64,000 bases of DNA from Nevskia soli DSM 19509 (lineage in GTDB: Bacteria > Pseudomonadota > Gammaproteobacteria > Nevskiales > Nevskiaceae): NCBI RefSeq assembly GCF_000711955.1, contig NZ_JONR01000006.1, forward strand, positions 212,148 through 276,147, in the 5' to 3' direction. A program made the position numbers and the translations under genes. Under the pieces are notes generated by a model that worked only from the letters and a program-made list of their open reading frames with translations, was not told where the DNA came from and made no database searches. Shown piece by piece: positions 44,595 through 53,391 of the stretch (positions are counted from its first letter, which is position 1; every line of letters starts with the position of its first letter).

Positions 44595-45347
44595 TCAAAT
44601 CGGTGATCGTTCCTCCGCAGCGGCTCGGCCTTCCCCGGTGATTCCGGCCAGCCAGATACGTACCGCGGCGGGATTTTCCAGCCAGGCGACGGCATCGCTG
44701 CCACCCTCGCCGACCTTGATGCCGAGGCCGCCCAGTTCCTGCGCGGCGCGGATGCCGTCCTCGTCGGTGGTATCGTCGCCGATGTAGACGGGACGGCGGC
44801 CGGCGAACGGCGGGCGCTGCATCAGCGCGCGCAGGGCCGCGCCCTTGTGCACGCCGCGCGGGCGCGCTTCGAAGATGAATTTGCCGGCGATGATGTCGAC
44901 ATCAAGACCGTCGACCGCTTCGTTGAGAAAGCGCTCCGCATCGGCGGCGCGCTCGGGGGCGCCGCGATAATGCAGCGCCAGCGCGGCACCCTTGTCTTCC
45001 AGCCATAGCTGGGTGTCGCCGTCGATGCGCGCCGCCAGCCAGCGCGCCGCATTGTCCAGTACGGGTTCGGGTGACGGCGCGGCCTCGCGCGGATCGGTGC
45101 GCAGCTCGGATCCATGCAGCCCGGCGCCGCTGAAGCGCATCGGCGTCAGCAGGGCATCGACCGAGGCCAGGCGGCGCCCGGTGATGATTGCCATCGCCTC
45201 GCCCACGGCGGCCGAAACGCTGGCCAACAGCGCCGGCAGTTCCTGCGGCACCTGCACCAGGGATGGCCGTTCGGCCAATTCGACGAGGGTTCCGTCGAAG
45301 TCGAGGAACAGTGCATCGGAGGAGCTGGGCGGGGGCGGTGTGCGCAC
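44595..45347 (-). CDS. otsB: Trehalose-6-phosphate phosphatase
   Basis: A 250-residue HAD-superfamily phosphatase that removes phosphate from trehalose 6-phosphate. The nucleophile and acid are Asp16 and Asp18 in LFLDFDGTLVELA. Motif II is IITGRR, and the later metal-binding motif is YIGDDTTDEDGI. Length is near the E. coli protein (266). It is transcribed ahead of otsA and glk in the same direction. Confidence 0.95.
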   Translation of the reverse strand: MRTPPPPSSSDALFLDFDGTLVELAERPSLVQVPQELPALLASVSAAVGEAMAIITGRRLASVDALLTPMRFSGAGLHGSELRTDPREAAPSPEPVLDNAARWLAARIDGDTQLWLEDKGAALALHYRGAPERAADAERFLNEAVDGLDVDIIAGKFIFEARPRGVHKGAALRALMQRPPFAGRRPVYIGDDTTDEDGIRAAQELGGLGIKVGEGGSDAVAWLENPAAVRIWLAGITGEGRAAAEERSPI

Positions 45348-45456
45348 GTTAAACGTTTGAATTTCTGGTCTTGTCCGGATTTGGACAGCCGAATTTCAAA
45401 ACAGTGCCCGAAGAGGGTGCGCCCGTCTTTTCAGAGCCCGCTTGCTTCAGAGGGAC

Positions 45457-45508
45457 GCTCGTTTCAACAGGCCGGGCCAGGACGGCCCGGTGCTTGTCAG
45501 GGACGACA
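45457..45508. repeat. Family H palindrome, copy 3
   Basis: GCTCGTTTCAACAGG, then hairpin CCGGGCCAGGACGGCCCGG, then GTCAGGGACGAC. It lies between otsB's upstream region and the phosphoesterase stop. Confidence 0.7.
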
Positions 45509-45519
45509 CTACATTGCCG

Positions 45520-46347
45520 CTACGCGGCAATGGTCGCCCGCTTGAGGGGCGCCACGGTCGGGCTCTTGTTCAGATGGCCCAGTTCGACCCAGCGGATGAT
45601 CGACAGCTTGCCGTTGAAGTCCTCGGCCAGGGCGGTGCAGCTTTCCACCCAGTCGCCGCAATTATGGTAGGTGATGCCGTGCAGGTCGCGGATTTCGGCA
45701 TGGTGGATGTGACCGCAGATGACGCCGTCGAGGCCACGGCGCTGGCATTCGCGCGCCACCGAATCCTCGAACTGCGACACCACGTTGACCGCGCCCTTGA
45801 CCTTGTCCTTGGCGTAGGCCGACAGCGACCAGTACGGCAGGCCGAGCATGCGCCGGCCGCGGTTGAACCAGAAGTTCGCAGCCATGGTCGCCTCGTAGGC
45901 GACGTCGCCGGCCAGGGCCAGCCACTTGTGGTAGCGGGTGATGACGTCGAAGAAGTCGCCGTGCAGCACCAGCAGCTTGCGGCCGTCGGCGGTGGTGTGC
46001 ACCAGCTCGTTGACCACGCGGATGTTGCCGAGCTCGAGCTTGAACCCGACGAATTTGCGCAGGAACTCGTCGTGGTTGCCGGTGACGTAGTAGACGCGGG
46101 TGCCGCGCTTGGACTTGGTCAGGATCTTGCGCACCACGTTGGTGTGCTCCTGTGGCCAGAACCAGGAACCGCGCAGCTTCCAGCCATCGATGATGTCGCC
46201 GACGAGGTAGAGTGTCTCGCACTCGTTGCGCTTGAGGAAGTCGACCAGGAATTCGGCCTTGCAGCCCGGCGTACCGAGATGGACGTCGGACAGCCAGATC
46301 GTGCGGTAACGATGCGTCTGCTTATCCTGTTTCGCTGCCTTGGCCAC
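45520..46347 (-). CDS. Metallophosphoesterase, LpxH-like (UDP-2,3-diacylglucosamine diphosphatase family)
   Basis: A 275-residue calcineurin-like phosphoesterase. The metal motifs are in order: SDVHLGT (Asp21, His23), LVGDIIDGW (Asp51), VTGNHDEF (Asn91, His92), VLHGDFFD and GHIHHAEI. Residues between GNHD and the last motif include the hydrophobic cap seen in LpxH (LALAGDVAYEATMAANFWFN). It may cleave UDP-diacylglucosamine in lipid A synthesis, but many genomes carry both LpxH and this longer relative, so the substrate is uncertain. It is not in an obvious operon. Confidence 0.82.
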   Translation of the reverse strand: MAKAAKQDKQTHRYRTIWLSDVHLGTPGCKAEFLVDFLKRNECETLYLVGDIIDGWKLRGSWFWPQEHTNVVRKILTKSKRGTRVYYVTGNHDEFLRKFVGFKLELGNIRVVNELVHTTADGRKLLVLHGDFFDVITRYHKWLALAGDVAYEATMAANFWFNRGRRMLGLPYWSLSAYAKDKVKGAVNVVSQFEDSVARECQRRGLDGVICGHIHHAEIRDLHGITYHNCGDWVESCTALAEDFNGKLSIIRWVELGHLNKSPTVAPLKRATIAA

Positions 46348-46479
46348 GGGAACTCCTGCTTTTCCACTGGCTTACCATGACATTGTTATGTGAAGAAGCC
46401 ATGACGAGGACCGCCGCGGCGGCTTGAGTTCCGCGCCGCCATCCCCACATAGACCGGCACGCCGCACCTGGAGAAGCAC

Positions 46480-47106
46480 ATGTTGACCGCACAGGACCTG
46501 GACCGGATCAACCGCGAGCTCGGCACGCAGCCGGCGGCGCTGGTGGACTGGGCCTATGGCCTGGGCAAGCGGAACATGGTCACCACCAACTTCGGCCCGT
46601 TTTCCGCGGTGCTGCTGCACATGGTGACGCGGGTGCGTCCGGACATTCCGGTGGTGATGGTGGATTCCGGCTACGGCACCGAGGCCACCTACCGCTATGC
46701 CGACGAATTGACCCGGCTGCTGCACCTCAATCTGCAGATGTATGTGCCGCGGCGCACCCGCGCCATGCGCGAGGCGGTGGACGGCCCGGCGCCGACGCCG
46801 GACGATCCGCGCCATGCCGCCTTTACCACGGAGGTGAAGCTGGAGCCGTTCGGCCGCGCCATCGCCGAGGTGCGGCCGGAAGTGTGGTTCACGGCCCTGC
46901 GCAAGGACCAGACCGAGTTCCGCGCCAGCCTGAGCCCGGTGACGCTGTCGAAAGAAGGCATCCTCAAGGTATCGCCGGTGTTCCACTGGTCGTCGAAGCA
47001 GATGAACGACTACCTCAAGGCGCACGGCTTGCCCAACAATTTCGACTATTTCGATCCCACCAAGGTGGAAGACAAGCGGGAGTGCGGGCTGCACGAAGCC
47101 CATTGA
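46480..47106 (+). CDS. Phosphoadenylyl-sulfate reductase (CysH) family protein
   Basis: A 208-residue PAPS/APS reductase-family protein, in sulfate assimilation giving sulfite from activated sulfate with thioredoxin. The PP-loop-like motif is TTNFGPFSAVLLHMV, then VVMVDSGYGTEATY, VWFTALRKDQTEFRA and the C-terminal KRECGLH with the catalytic Cys202. It lacks the two CC motifs of Fe-S APS reductases, so it is of the PAPS type. It is shorter than E. coli CysH (244) and no cysteine-pathway gene is beside it, so a related role is possible. No strong ribosome site is seen (GGAGAAGCAC). Confidence 0.82.
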   Translation: MLTAQDLDRINRELGTQPAALVDWAYGLGKRNMVTTNFGPFSAVLLHMVTRVRPDIPVVMVDSGYGTEATYRYADELTRLLHLNLQMYVPRRTRAMREAVDGPAPTPDDPRHAAFTTEVKLEPFGRAIAEVRPEVWFTALRKDQTEFRASLSPVTLSKEGILKVSPVFHWSSKQMNDYLKAHGLPNNFDYFDPTKVEDKRECGLHEAH

Positions 47107-47180
47107 GCACCCACTGACCGCCCACGGACCCCCCAGATGGGGGCCCAATCCGGTCCGCGACGAGCGTTTGGCGTGGAATT

Positions 47181-47204
47181 GGCTAATAATTCAGATAATT
47201 AGCC
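47181..47204. promoter_or_regulatory. AT-rich palindrome before the kinase gene
   Basis: GGCTAATAAT, TCAG, ATAATTAGCC: nearly perfect arms of 10 bases. It lies 16 bases before the kinase start in otherwise GC-rich DNA. It could be an operator or part of the promoter. Confidence 0.5.
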
Positions 47205-47220
47205 TATCCTTGCGGCATCC

Positions 47221-48564
47221 ATGGTCGATTCCACGCTACCCAGCCAGCCGGCGCAGTACTCCAGCGACGAGCCGCCGATGCCGGAAAAGATCGGCAAGTA
47301 CGAGATCCACAGCCTGGTGGGCAAGGGTTCCTGCGGCTTCGTCTACAAGGGCTTCGACCCCTTCGTGCGCCGCGATGTGGCGGTGAAGACCTCGCGCGGC
47401 TTCACCGAGGATCATGCGCACGACGAGGACTCGATCCAGCGCGCCTTTTTCACCGAGGCGCGCGCCGCGGGCATGCTCAGCCATCCGCACATCGTCTCGC
47501 TTTACGACGCCGGCACCGAAGACGGCATGAACTACCTGGTGATGGAGTTCGTCGACGGCGACACGCTGATGCCGGCTTGCGCCAAAAACGGCCCGCGCCT
47601 GCCGGTGGACAAGGTGGTGGACATCATCTTCAAGTGCGCCAAGGCCCTGGACTACTCCCACTCCAGGGGCGTGCTCCACCGCGACATCAAGCCCACCAAC
47701 ATCATGCTGACGCGCGAAGGCGTGCCCAAGGTGATGGATTTCTCGGTGGCCGAGGTCAACGACCCCACGGCCGTGGTGGATGCCAAGCGCAATGCGGTGG
47801 GCTCGCCGCTGTACATGTCGCCGGAGCAGGTCCAGCGCAACAAGCTGGAGCCGGCCAGCGACCTGTATTCGCTGGGCGTGGTGATGTACCAGCTGCTGAC
47901 CGGCGAGACGCCCTACACCGGCGCCGACCTGCTGCACCTGTTCGCCGCCATCCGCCATGCGCCGGTGCCGCCGGTCGAGGCCAAGCGCTCGGACCTGCCG
48001 CGCGAGCTGAGCACCCTGATCAACCGCCTGCTGGCGAAGAAGGTCGAGGAACGCTATCAAAGCGGGCGCGAGCTGGGCAACGACCTGCTGCGCATCTTCG
48101 AGCGGCTGAAGCAGGCCGACATGAACCTGAGCCGGCGCGAGAGCCGCGATTCCCTGCGCTCGCTGCGTTTCTTCGATTCCTTCAGCGACGAGGAGATCAG
48201 CGAGATCCTCGGCGCCAGCCACCTCCTCAATTACGCCCCGGGGCAGGAGATCGTGCGCGAGGGCGAGATCGACGGCGCCTTCTACCTGATCGCCCGCGGC
48301 AATGCCGAGGTGCGCAAGGGCAATACCCTGATCGACACCCTGATGAAGGGCGACTGCTTCGGCGAGATCGGCTTCCTCACCGCCACCCGCCGCACCGCCA
48401 CGGTGAAGGCGGCGGACCAGGTGCTGGCCCTGCGGGTCAGCTCCACCCTGCTCGACCAGGTCAGTACGGATTGCCAGCTGCGGTTCTACAAGATCTTCAC
48501 GCAGACGCTGATTTACCGGCTGTCGCTGACCAATGCGAAGCTGAGTGCGGCGAAAGGGGGGTGA
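47221..48564 (+). CDS. Serine/threonine protein kinase fused to a cyclic-nucleotide-binding domain
   Basis: A 447-residue cytoplasmic protein. Residues 25-295 are a Hanks-type kinase: glycine loop VGKGSCGFVYKG, Lys56 in VAVK, Asp155 and Asn160 in HRDIKPTN, and DLYSLGVVMYQLLTGE. The metal-binding DFG is DFS here (Asp173-Phe-Ser). Residues about 315-435 are a cyclic-nucleotide-binding domain (YAPGQEIVREGEIDGAFYLI, then FGEIGFLTATRRTATV, the phosphate-binding cassette). So a cyclic nucleotide may control the kinase. There is no membrane segment. The first codon follows TTGCGGCATCC with no clear ribosome site; an ATG at residue 20 is an alternative. A palindrome at 47181 lies just before. Confidence 0.9.
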   Translation: MVDSTLPSQPAQYSSDEPPMPEKIGKYEIHSLVGKGSCGFVYKGFDPFVRRDVAVKTSRGFTEDHAHDEDSIQRAFFTEARAAGMLSHPHIVSLYDAGTEDGMNYLVMEFVDGDTLMPACAKNGPRLPVDKVVDIIFKCAKALDYSHSRGVLHRDIKPTNIMLTREGVPKVMDFSVAEVNDPTAVVDAKRNAVGSPLYMSPEQVQRNKLEPASDLYSLGVVMYQLLTGETPYTGADLLHLFAAIRHAPVPPVEAKRSDLPRELSTLINRLLAKKVEERYQSGRELGNDLLRIFERLKQADMNLSRRESRDSLRSLRFFDSFSDEEISEILGASHLLNYAPGQEIVREGEIDGAFYLIARGNAEVRKGNTLIDTLMKGDCFGEIGFLTATRRTATVKAADQVLALRVSSTLLDQVSTDCQLRFYKIFTQTLIYRLSLTNAKLSAAKGG

Positions 48565-48570
48565 GGGGCT

Positions 48571-48634
48571 GCGCGAGTGACTCAATGTCACTCGCGTGGC
48601 ACCGAACGCCCGGCCAGGGATGGCCGGGCCGGGC
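48571..48634. repeat. Family F repeat, copy 1, two hairpins
   Basis: First hairpin CGCGAGTGAC/GTCACTCGCG with a TCAAT loop, second CCCGGCCA/TGGCCGGG. The same pair recurs at 55841-55902. It directly follows the kinase stop and may terminate it. The stretch 48565-48845 holds nothing else that I can support. Confidence 0.85.
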
Positions 48635-48845
48635 TTTCCCGAAAGCGTCCAGGTCCCGCCAGGGACGGCGAAGGTGAAATACCTAGGGAGGGGGTTTTGG
48701 CCTCGAGGTTCCAGCCGGCAAATTTTTACAGTCCCGGCTGCCACGACGAGCCTAGAACAGCAGTACCACGGTTCGTCCCAAAGCCTTGCAACGGCGGGGG
48801 GCGGTTCCGATATGCTAGGCGCCACAGGGGAAATCCACTTTTCGC

Positions 48846-50108
48846 ATGAACGATAAATCGGCGCTGCTCAATCAGCTGCGCATAGACCGCAGCAGTGCGC
48901 CGCCGCCGGCCGACCGCGGCTGGCTCAAGTGGGTGGGGCTGGCGCTCGTCCTGGCGCTGCTCGCCGGGCTGGGCGCATGGTGGCTGAGCCGGCCTTCGGG
49001 CGTACCGGTGAAGGTGGCCACGGCGCAGGCGCTGAAGGGCGCGGGCGGCGGGGCCGCCGCCGGCACCTCCCTGCTGGATGCCTCCGGTTACGTGGTGGCG
49101 CGGCGCCAGGCTACGGTCGCGGCCAAGATCACCGGCAAGGTGACCGAGGTGCTGATCGAGGAAGGCCGGCACGTCAAGGCAGGCGATGTGATCGGGCGGC
49201 TCGACGACACCAATATCCGCGCCTCGTACGACCAGGCCACGGCGCAGCTGCGCTATGCCCAGGCCACGCTGGCGGAGGTCAGGGTCCAGCTCGGCAATGC
49301 CGAGCGCAACTACAAACGCGTACAGGGACTGGTGGCGGAGCATTACGTCAGCGAGTCGGACCTGGACACCGCGCGCACCAATTACGACAACCTCACGGCC
49401 CAGCTGGCAACCTCGCAGAGCAACGTCAAGGTGGCCCAGGAAGGCGTGCAAGTGGCGCAGCGCAATCTCGACGATACGGTGGTGCGGGCGCCGTTCGATG
49501 GCGTGGTCACCACCAAGGACGCGCAGCCGGGCGAAATGGTCTCGCCGATCTCCGCCGGCGGCGGCTTCACCCGCACCGGCATGGGCACCATCGTCGACAT
49601 GGATTCGCTCGAGGTCGAGGTGGACGTCAACGAGAGCTTCATCAACCGGGTGCATCCCGACCAGCCCGCGACGGTGCGCCTGAATGCCTATACCGACTGG
49701 GAGATCCCGGCCTACGTCATCGCCGTGATTCCCACCGCCGACCGCAGCAAGGCGACGGTGAAGGTGCGCGTGGGCTTCAAGGCGAAGGACCCGCGCATCC
49801 TGCCGGAGATGGGCGCGCGCGTGGCCTTCCTCAGCGAGGCCGCGCCGGAAGCGGCGGGCGCGCCGCCGCCCCGGCCGGGCGTGCTGGTGCCGCCGGAAGC
49901 GGTGCAGGCCAGCGGCAGCAACAACAGCGATGCCGGCGTGGTCTACGTGATCCGCGGCGACGAGACGGTGGAACGGCGCGCGGTGCGGCTGGGCGCGCGC
50001 AACAGCGACGGGCAAACCATCGTGTCGGGACTGTCCGGCGGCGAGCGGGTCGCGATCGGCGACTTTGCCAGGCTGACGGATGGGGCGAAGATCAAGGTTC
50101 AGCAGTAA
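48846..50108 (+). CDS. Periplasmic adaptor of a MacA/HlyD type
   Basis: A 420-residue membrane-fusion protein of the MacA-like group. A single N-terminal helix at about residues 28-48 (VGLALVLALLAGLGAWWLS) anchors it. A lipoyl/barrel-sandwich domain follows (SGYVVARRQATVAAKITGKV, then VVRAPFDGVVTTKDAQPGEM), with a coiled-coil hairpin of about 130-220 between its halves, and beta-barrel and membrane-proximal domains to the end (PTADRSKATVKVRVGF, VLVPPEAVQASGS). It would link the FtsX-type ABC transporter encoded next to the outer parts of the envelope. First gene of a six-gene operon. Confidence 0.88.
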   Translation: MNDKSALLNQLRIDRSSAPPPADRGWLKWVGLALVLALLAGLGAWWLSRPSGVPVKVATAQALKGAGGGAAAGTSLLDASGYVVARRQATVAAKITGKVTEVLIEEGRHVKAGDVIGRLDDTNIRASYDQATAQLRYAQATLAEVRVQLGNAERNYKRVQGLVAEHYVSESDLDTARTNYDNLTAQLATSQSNVKVAQEGVQVAQRNLDDTVVRAPFDGVVTTKDAQPGEMVSPISAGGGFTRTGMGTIVDMDSLEVEVDVNESFINRVHPDQPATVRLNAYTDWEIPAYVIAVIPTADRSKATVKVRVGFKAKDPRILPEMGARVAFLSEAAPEAAGAPPPRPGVLVPPEAVQASGSNNSDAGVVYVIRGDETVERRAVRLGARNSDGQTIVSGLSGGERVAIGDFARLTDGAKIKVQQ

Positions 50109-50154
50109 CCAGGCATGCGGGTTCCCCGCGAATGCGGGGCGCCGCACCGGACTG

Positions 50155-50179
50155 GATTCCCGCCGGCGCGGGAATGACG
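50155..50179. repeat. Family D repeat, copy 3
   Basis: GATTCCCGCCGGCGCGGGAATGACG lies between the adaptor and ATPase genes, as part of a 114-base gap that also has a GGTTCCCCGC/GCGGGG hairpin. Confidence 0.8.
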
Positions 50180-50222
50180 ATGAAGTCGAGTGGCGCGGCA
50201 ATTTTTCGAGGAGTGACAGCGC

Positions 50223-50912
50223 ATGTCCGCAATCGTATCCCTGCATAACGTGGTCAAGACCTATACCCGCGGCAAGCAGACCGTGGAAGTGCTGCACAAT
50301 CTCAGCATCGAGATCGCCCAGGGCGATTTCGTCGCGCTGATGGGGCCTTCCGGCTCGGGCAAGACCACGCTGCTCAACCTGATCGGCGGCCTCGACCGTC
50401 CCAGCAAGGGCGAAGTGAACGTGGCCGGCGAGCGGATCGACCAGCTGTCCAGCGGGCAGCTGGCGAAATGGCGCGCGCGGCACGTGGGCTTCGTCTTCCA
50501 GTTCTACAACCTGATGCCGATGCTCAGCGCGGAGCGCAACGTCGAACTGCCGCTGCTGCTGACCAATCTCTCCAGCGCCCGGCGCAAGCAGAACGTGCAG
50601 GCGGCGCTCGCGGTGGTGGGCCTGGCGGAGCGCGCCAAGCACAAGCCGGCGGAACTGTCCGGCGGCCAGGCGCAGCGCGTGGCCATCGCCCGCGCGCTGG
50701 TGGCGGACCCGACGCTGCTGGTCTGCGACGAACCGACCGGCGATCTGGACCGCACCACCGCGGACGAGATCCTGCACCTGCTGCAGATGCTCAACAAGGA
50801 TCACGGCAAGACCATCGTCATGGTCACGCATGATCCCAAGGCGGCGGAGTTCGCCAGCCACCAGCTGCATCTGGACAAGGGCCAGCTGGTCGAAGGCAGC
50901 GTCCACGCCTAA
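50223..50912 (+). CDS. ABC transporter ATPase, LolD/MacB type
   Basis: A 229-residue ABC ATPase. Walker A is GPSGSGKTTLLN, the Q-loop VGFVFQFYNLMPMLS, signature LSGGQAQRVAIARAL, Walker B LLVCDEPTGDLD and the switch His in MVTHDPKAA. Such subunits drive mechanotransmission by FtsX-like permeases rather than solute translocation. It sits between the adaptor and the four permeases of the operon, 20 bases before the first permease. Confidence 0.93.
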   Translation: MSAIVSLHNVVKTYTRGKQTVEVLHNLSIEIAQGDFVALMGPSGSGKTTLLNLIGGLDRPSKGEVNVAGERIDQLSSGQLAKWRARHVGFVFQFYNLMPMLSAERNVELPLLLTNLSSARRKQNVQAALAVVGLAERAKHKPAELSGGQAQRVAIARALVADPTLLVCDEPTGDLDRTTADEILHLLQMLNKDHGKTIVMVTHDPKAAEFASHQLHLDKGQLVEGSVHA

Positions 50913-50932
50913 AGGGCCCCCGGAGCATAGCC

Positions 50933-52075
50933 ATGAAATATTTTCCGCTGCTGTGGGCCACGCTGTGGCGCAAGAAGGCGCGCACCATCTTCACCCTATG
51001 CGTGATCGTCATCGCCTTCCTGCTGTTCGGCATGCTGCAAGGAGTCAACTCCGCCTTCAACCAGGCGGTGGAGCGGGCCAACGTCAACCGGCTGGTCACG
51101 ACCAGCAGCATCGCGCTGACCGAGAACCTGCCGTATGCCGACATGACGCAGATCGAGGCCCTGCCGGGCGTGGCGCGGGTTTCGCACGCGACCTGGTTCG
51201 GCGCCTACTATCAGGATCCGAAAAACTTCGTCTTCTCCTTCCCGGTGGAACCGGAACGTGAGTTCAGCGTGTTCCCGGAATTGAAACTTCCCAAGGAGCA
51301 GCTCGACGCCTTCATCCATACCCGCACCGGTGCGGTGATCGGCGCGGATCTGGCGCGCAAGTACGGCTGGAAGATCGGCGACCGGGTGCCGCTGCACTCG
51401 ACCATCTGGACCAAGCCGGACAACACTTCGGACTGGACCTTCGACGTGGTCGGCATCTACGAGAATCCCGACGACCGCAGCCAGGAAAGCGCCTTCTTCT
51501 TCAACTACAGCTATTTCGATGAAGCCCGCGCCTTCGGCAAGGGCAAGATCGGCTGGTACACGGTGCAGGTGAAGGATCCGACGCAGTCGGCGCAGGTGGC
51601 GATCGCGGTGGACAAGCTTTTCGCCAACTCGCCGGACGAGACCAAGACCGAAACCGAGAAGGAATTCCAGCAGGCCTTCCTCAAGCAGATCGGCGACATC
51701 AATCTGATCGTCACGTACATCCTGATCGGGGTGTTCTTCGCCCTGCTGTTCGCCACCGGCAACACCATGATGCAGTCGGTGCGCGAACGCATTCCGGAAC
51801 TGGCGGTGCTGAAGACGCTGGGCTTCTCGGATACCGGCATGCTGGCCCTGGTGCTGAGCGAGTCGATCCTGCTGTGCGTGCTGGCCGCCTTCCTCGGTCT
51901 GTTCGCTGCGTGGATGATGTTCCCGGCGCTGAAGGATTACCTCGGCGTGGTGAAAATGCCGACGCAGGTGATCGTCGAAGGCATCGTGGTGGCGCTGCTG
52001 CTGGCCTTCATTACCGGCATCTTCCCCGCCTGGCGCGCGAAGCGCCTCGACATCGTCGAAGCGCTGAGAGGATAA
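50933..52075 (+). CDS. ABC permease, FtsX/MacB-like (pair 1, first subunit)
   Basis: A 380-residue permease with one N-terminal helix (residues 18-38), a large periplasmic region of about 220 residues (SHATWFGAYYQDPKNFVFSF), and three C-terminal helices (about 265-290, 312-345 and 345-370). The last region has GNTMMQSVRERIPELAVLKTLGFS, the typical FtsX motif. It overlaps in type with the gene at 53392 (GNTISQAVRERIPELAVLKTIGFG), so these are paralogues. GGAGC lies 7 bases before the ATG. Confidence 0.9.
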   Translation: MKYFPLLWATLWRKKARTIFTLCVIVIAFLLFGMLQGVNSAFNQAVERANVNRLVTTSSIALTENLPYADMTQIEALPGVARVSHATWFGAYYQDPKNFVFSFPVEPEREFSVFPELKLPKEQLDAFIHTRTGAVIGADLARKYGWKIGDRVPLHSTIWTKPDNTSDWTFDVVGIYENPDDRSQESAFFFNYSYFDEARAFGKGKIGWYTVQVKDPTQSAQVAIAVDKLFANSPDETKTETEKEFQQAFLKQIGDINLIVTYILIGVFFALLFATGNTMMQSVRERIPELAVLKTLGFSDTGMLALVLSESILLCVLAAFLGLFAAWMMFPALKDYLGVVKMPTQVIVEGIVVALLLAFITGIFPAWRAKRLDIVEALRG

Positions 52076-52078
52076 GAA

Positions 52079-53257
52079 ATGTTTAAACAGACTACTGCCA
52101 TTACCGCCATGAACCTGCGGGCCATCCCGCAGCGCCTGGGTACGTCCTGGGTGATCGTGATCGGCATCGCCGTCACGGTGGCGGTGCTGGTCTCGGTACT
52201 GGCGATGGCGCAGGGCTTCAAGAAAACCCTGGCCTCGACCGGGCGGCCGGATCGCGCCATCGTGCTGCGCGGCGGCTCGAATGCCGAGCTGTCCAGCACC
52301 CTTTCGCGCGAGAATACGCTGACCATCATGGATGCGACCGGCGTGAAGAAGGACGCCGACGGCAAACCGCTCGCTTCGGCCGAGATGGTGGCGGTGGTGG
52401 CGCTGCAGCAACGGAAGACCGGCACCGCCGCCAACGTGACGCTGCGCGGCGTGGGGCCCAAGGCGTTCGAGCTGCGGCCGGAGATTCATCTCGTGGCCGG
52501 GCGCATGTTCCAGCCGGCGGTGCGCGAGCTGATCGTGGGCAAGTCGGCGGTGGCGCAGTTCAAGGGCACGGAGATCGGCAGCCGTATCGCTTTCCGCGAT
52601 TCGGAGTGGACGGTGGTGGGCGAGTTCGAGAGCAACGGCGACGCCCACGAATCCGAGCTGATGGGCGATATCGAAACGGTGCTGTCGGCGTTCCGCCGCA
52701 ACCTGTTCCAGTCGGTGACGGTGCTGCTGGATTCGCCCGAGGCCTTCAACGCGTTCAAGGACAAGCTGACCACCGATCCGACGCTGACGGTGGACGTGAA
52801 GCGCGAAGCGGAGTACTACGCCGAGCAGTCCAAGCAGGTCAGCAAGCTGCTCAACTTCCTGGCCTATTTCGTCGGCGGCTTCATGGCCATCGGCGCGATC
52901 TTCGGCGCGCTCAACACGATGTATTCGGCGGTGTCGGCGCGCTCGCTGGAGATCGCCACGCTGCGCGCCATCGGCTTCGGCGCAGGGGCGGTGGTGGTGT
53001 CGGTGTTCGTCGAGGCGCTGCTGCTGTCGCTGATCGGCGGCACCATCGGCGCCGGCGTGGCCTGGCTGGTGTTCAACGGCAACACGGTGAACACGCTGGG
53101 CTCCAATTTCACCCAGGTGGTGTTCCATCTCACGGTGACGCCCGGGTTGCTGCTGGGCGCCATTTTCTGGGCCTGCGTGATTGGTGTGGTGGGTGGGCTG
53201 TTCCCGGCGATCCGGGCGGCGCGCTTGCCGGTGGCGACGGCGCTGCGGGCGGCGTAG
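52079..53257 (+). CDS. ABC permease, FtsX/MacB-like (pair 1, second subunit)
   Basis: A 392-residue permease with the same plan as its partner: N-terminal helix (18-45), periplasmic domain and three C-terminal helices. The end has TMYSAVSARSLEIATLRAIGFG. It begins 3 bases after the first permease's stop and is paralogous to the gene at 54554. The periplasmic part differs from subunit 1 (MDATGVKKDADGKPLASAEM, LSRENTLTIMD), so the pair would form a heterodimer. Confidence 0.9.
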   Translation: MFKQTTAITAMNLRAIPQRLGTSWVIVIGIAVTVAVLVSVLAMAQGFKKTLASTGRPDRAIVLRGGSNAELSSTLSRENTLTIMDATGVKKDADGKPLASAEMVAVVALQQRKTGTAANVTLRGVGPKAFELRPEIHLVAGRMFQPAVRELIVGKSAVAQFKGTEIGSRIAFRDSEWTVVGEFESNGDAHESELMGDIETVLSAFRRNLFQSVTVLLDSPEAFNAFKDKLTTDPTLTVDVKREAEYYAEQSKQVSKLLNFLAYFVGGFMAIGAIFGALNTMYSAVSARSLEIATLRAIGFGAGAVVVSVFVEALLLSLIGGTIGAGVAWLVFNGNTVNTLGSNFTQVVFHLTVTPGLLLGAIFWACVIGVVGGLFPAIRAARLPVATALRAA

Positions 53258-53329
53258 TGTTGGAATAAGAACATGAACCCTTTGCCCGCTCACGGGTGAA
53301 GGGCCGGGGGAGGGAGTGTGGCGACACAG

Positions 53330-53370
53330 CCCCTCTCCCCTGACCCATCTCCCGCAAGCGGGAGAGGGGA
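53330..53370. repeat. Family A hairpin repeat, copy 8
   Basis: CCCCTCTCCCCTGACC leads to ATCTCCCGC/GCGGGAGAG(GG). It lies in the 134-base gap between the two permease pairs, where it may reduce transcription into pair 2. Confidence 0.85.
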
Positions 53371-53391
53371 ACTTTGCATGGGGGAGGTGCG

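Noticed and set aside
48577..48856. Small overlapping plus-strand frames after the kinase gene
   Set aside because: They lie in a hairpin repeat and the leader of the adaptor gene, with no ribosome site or conserved sequence.
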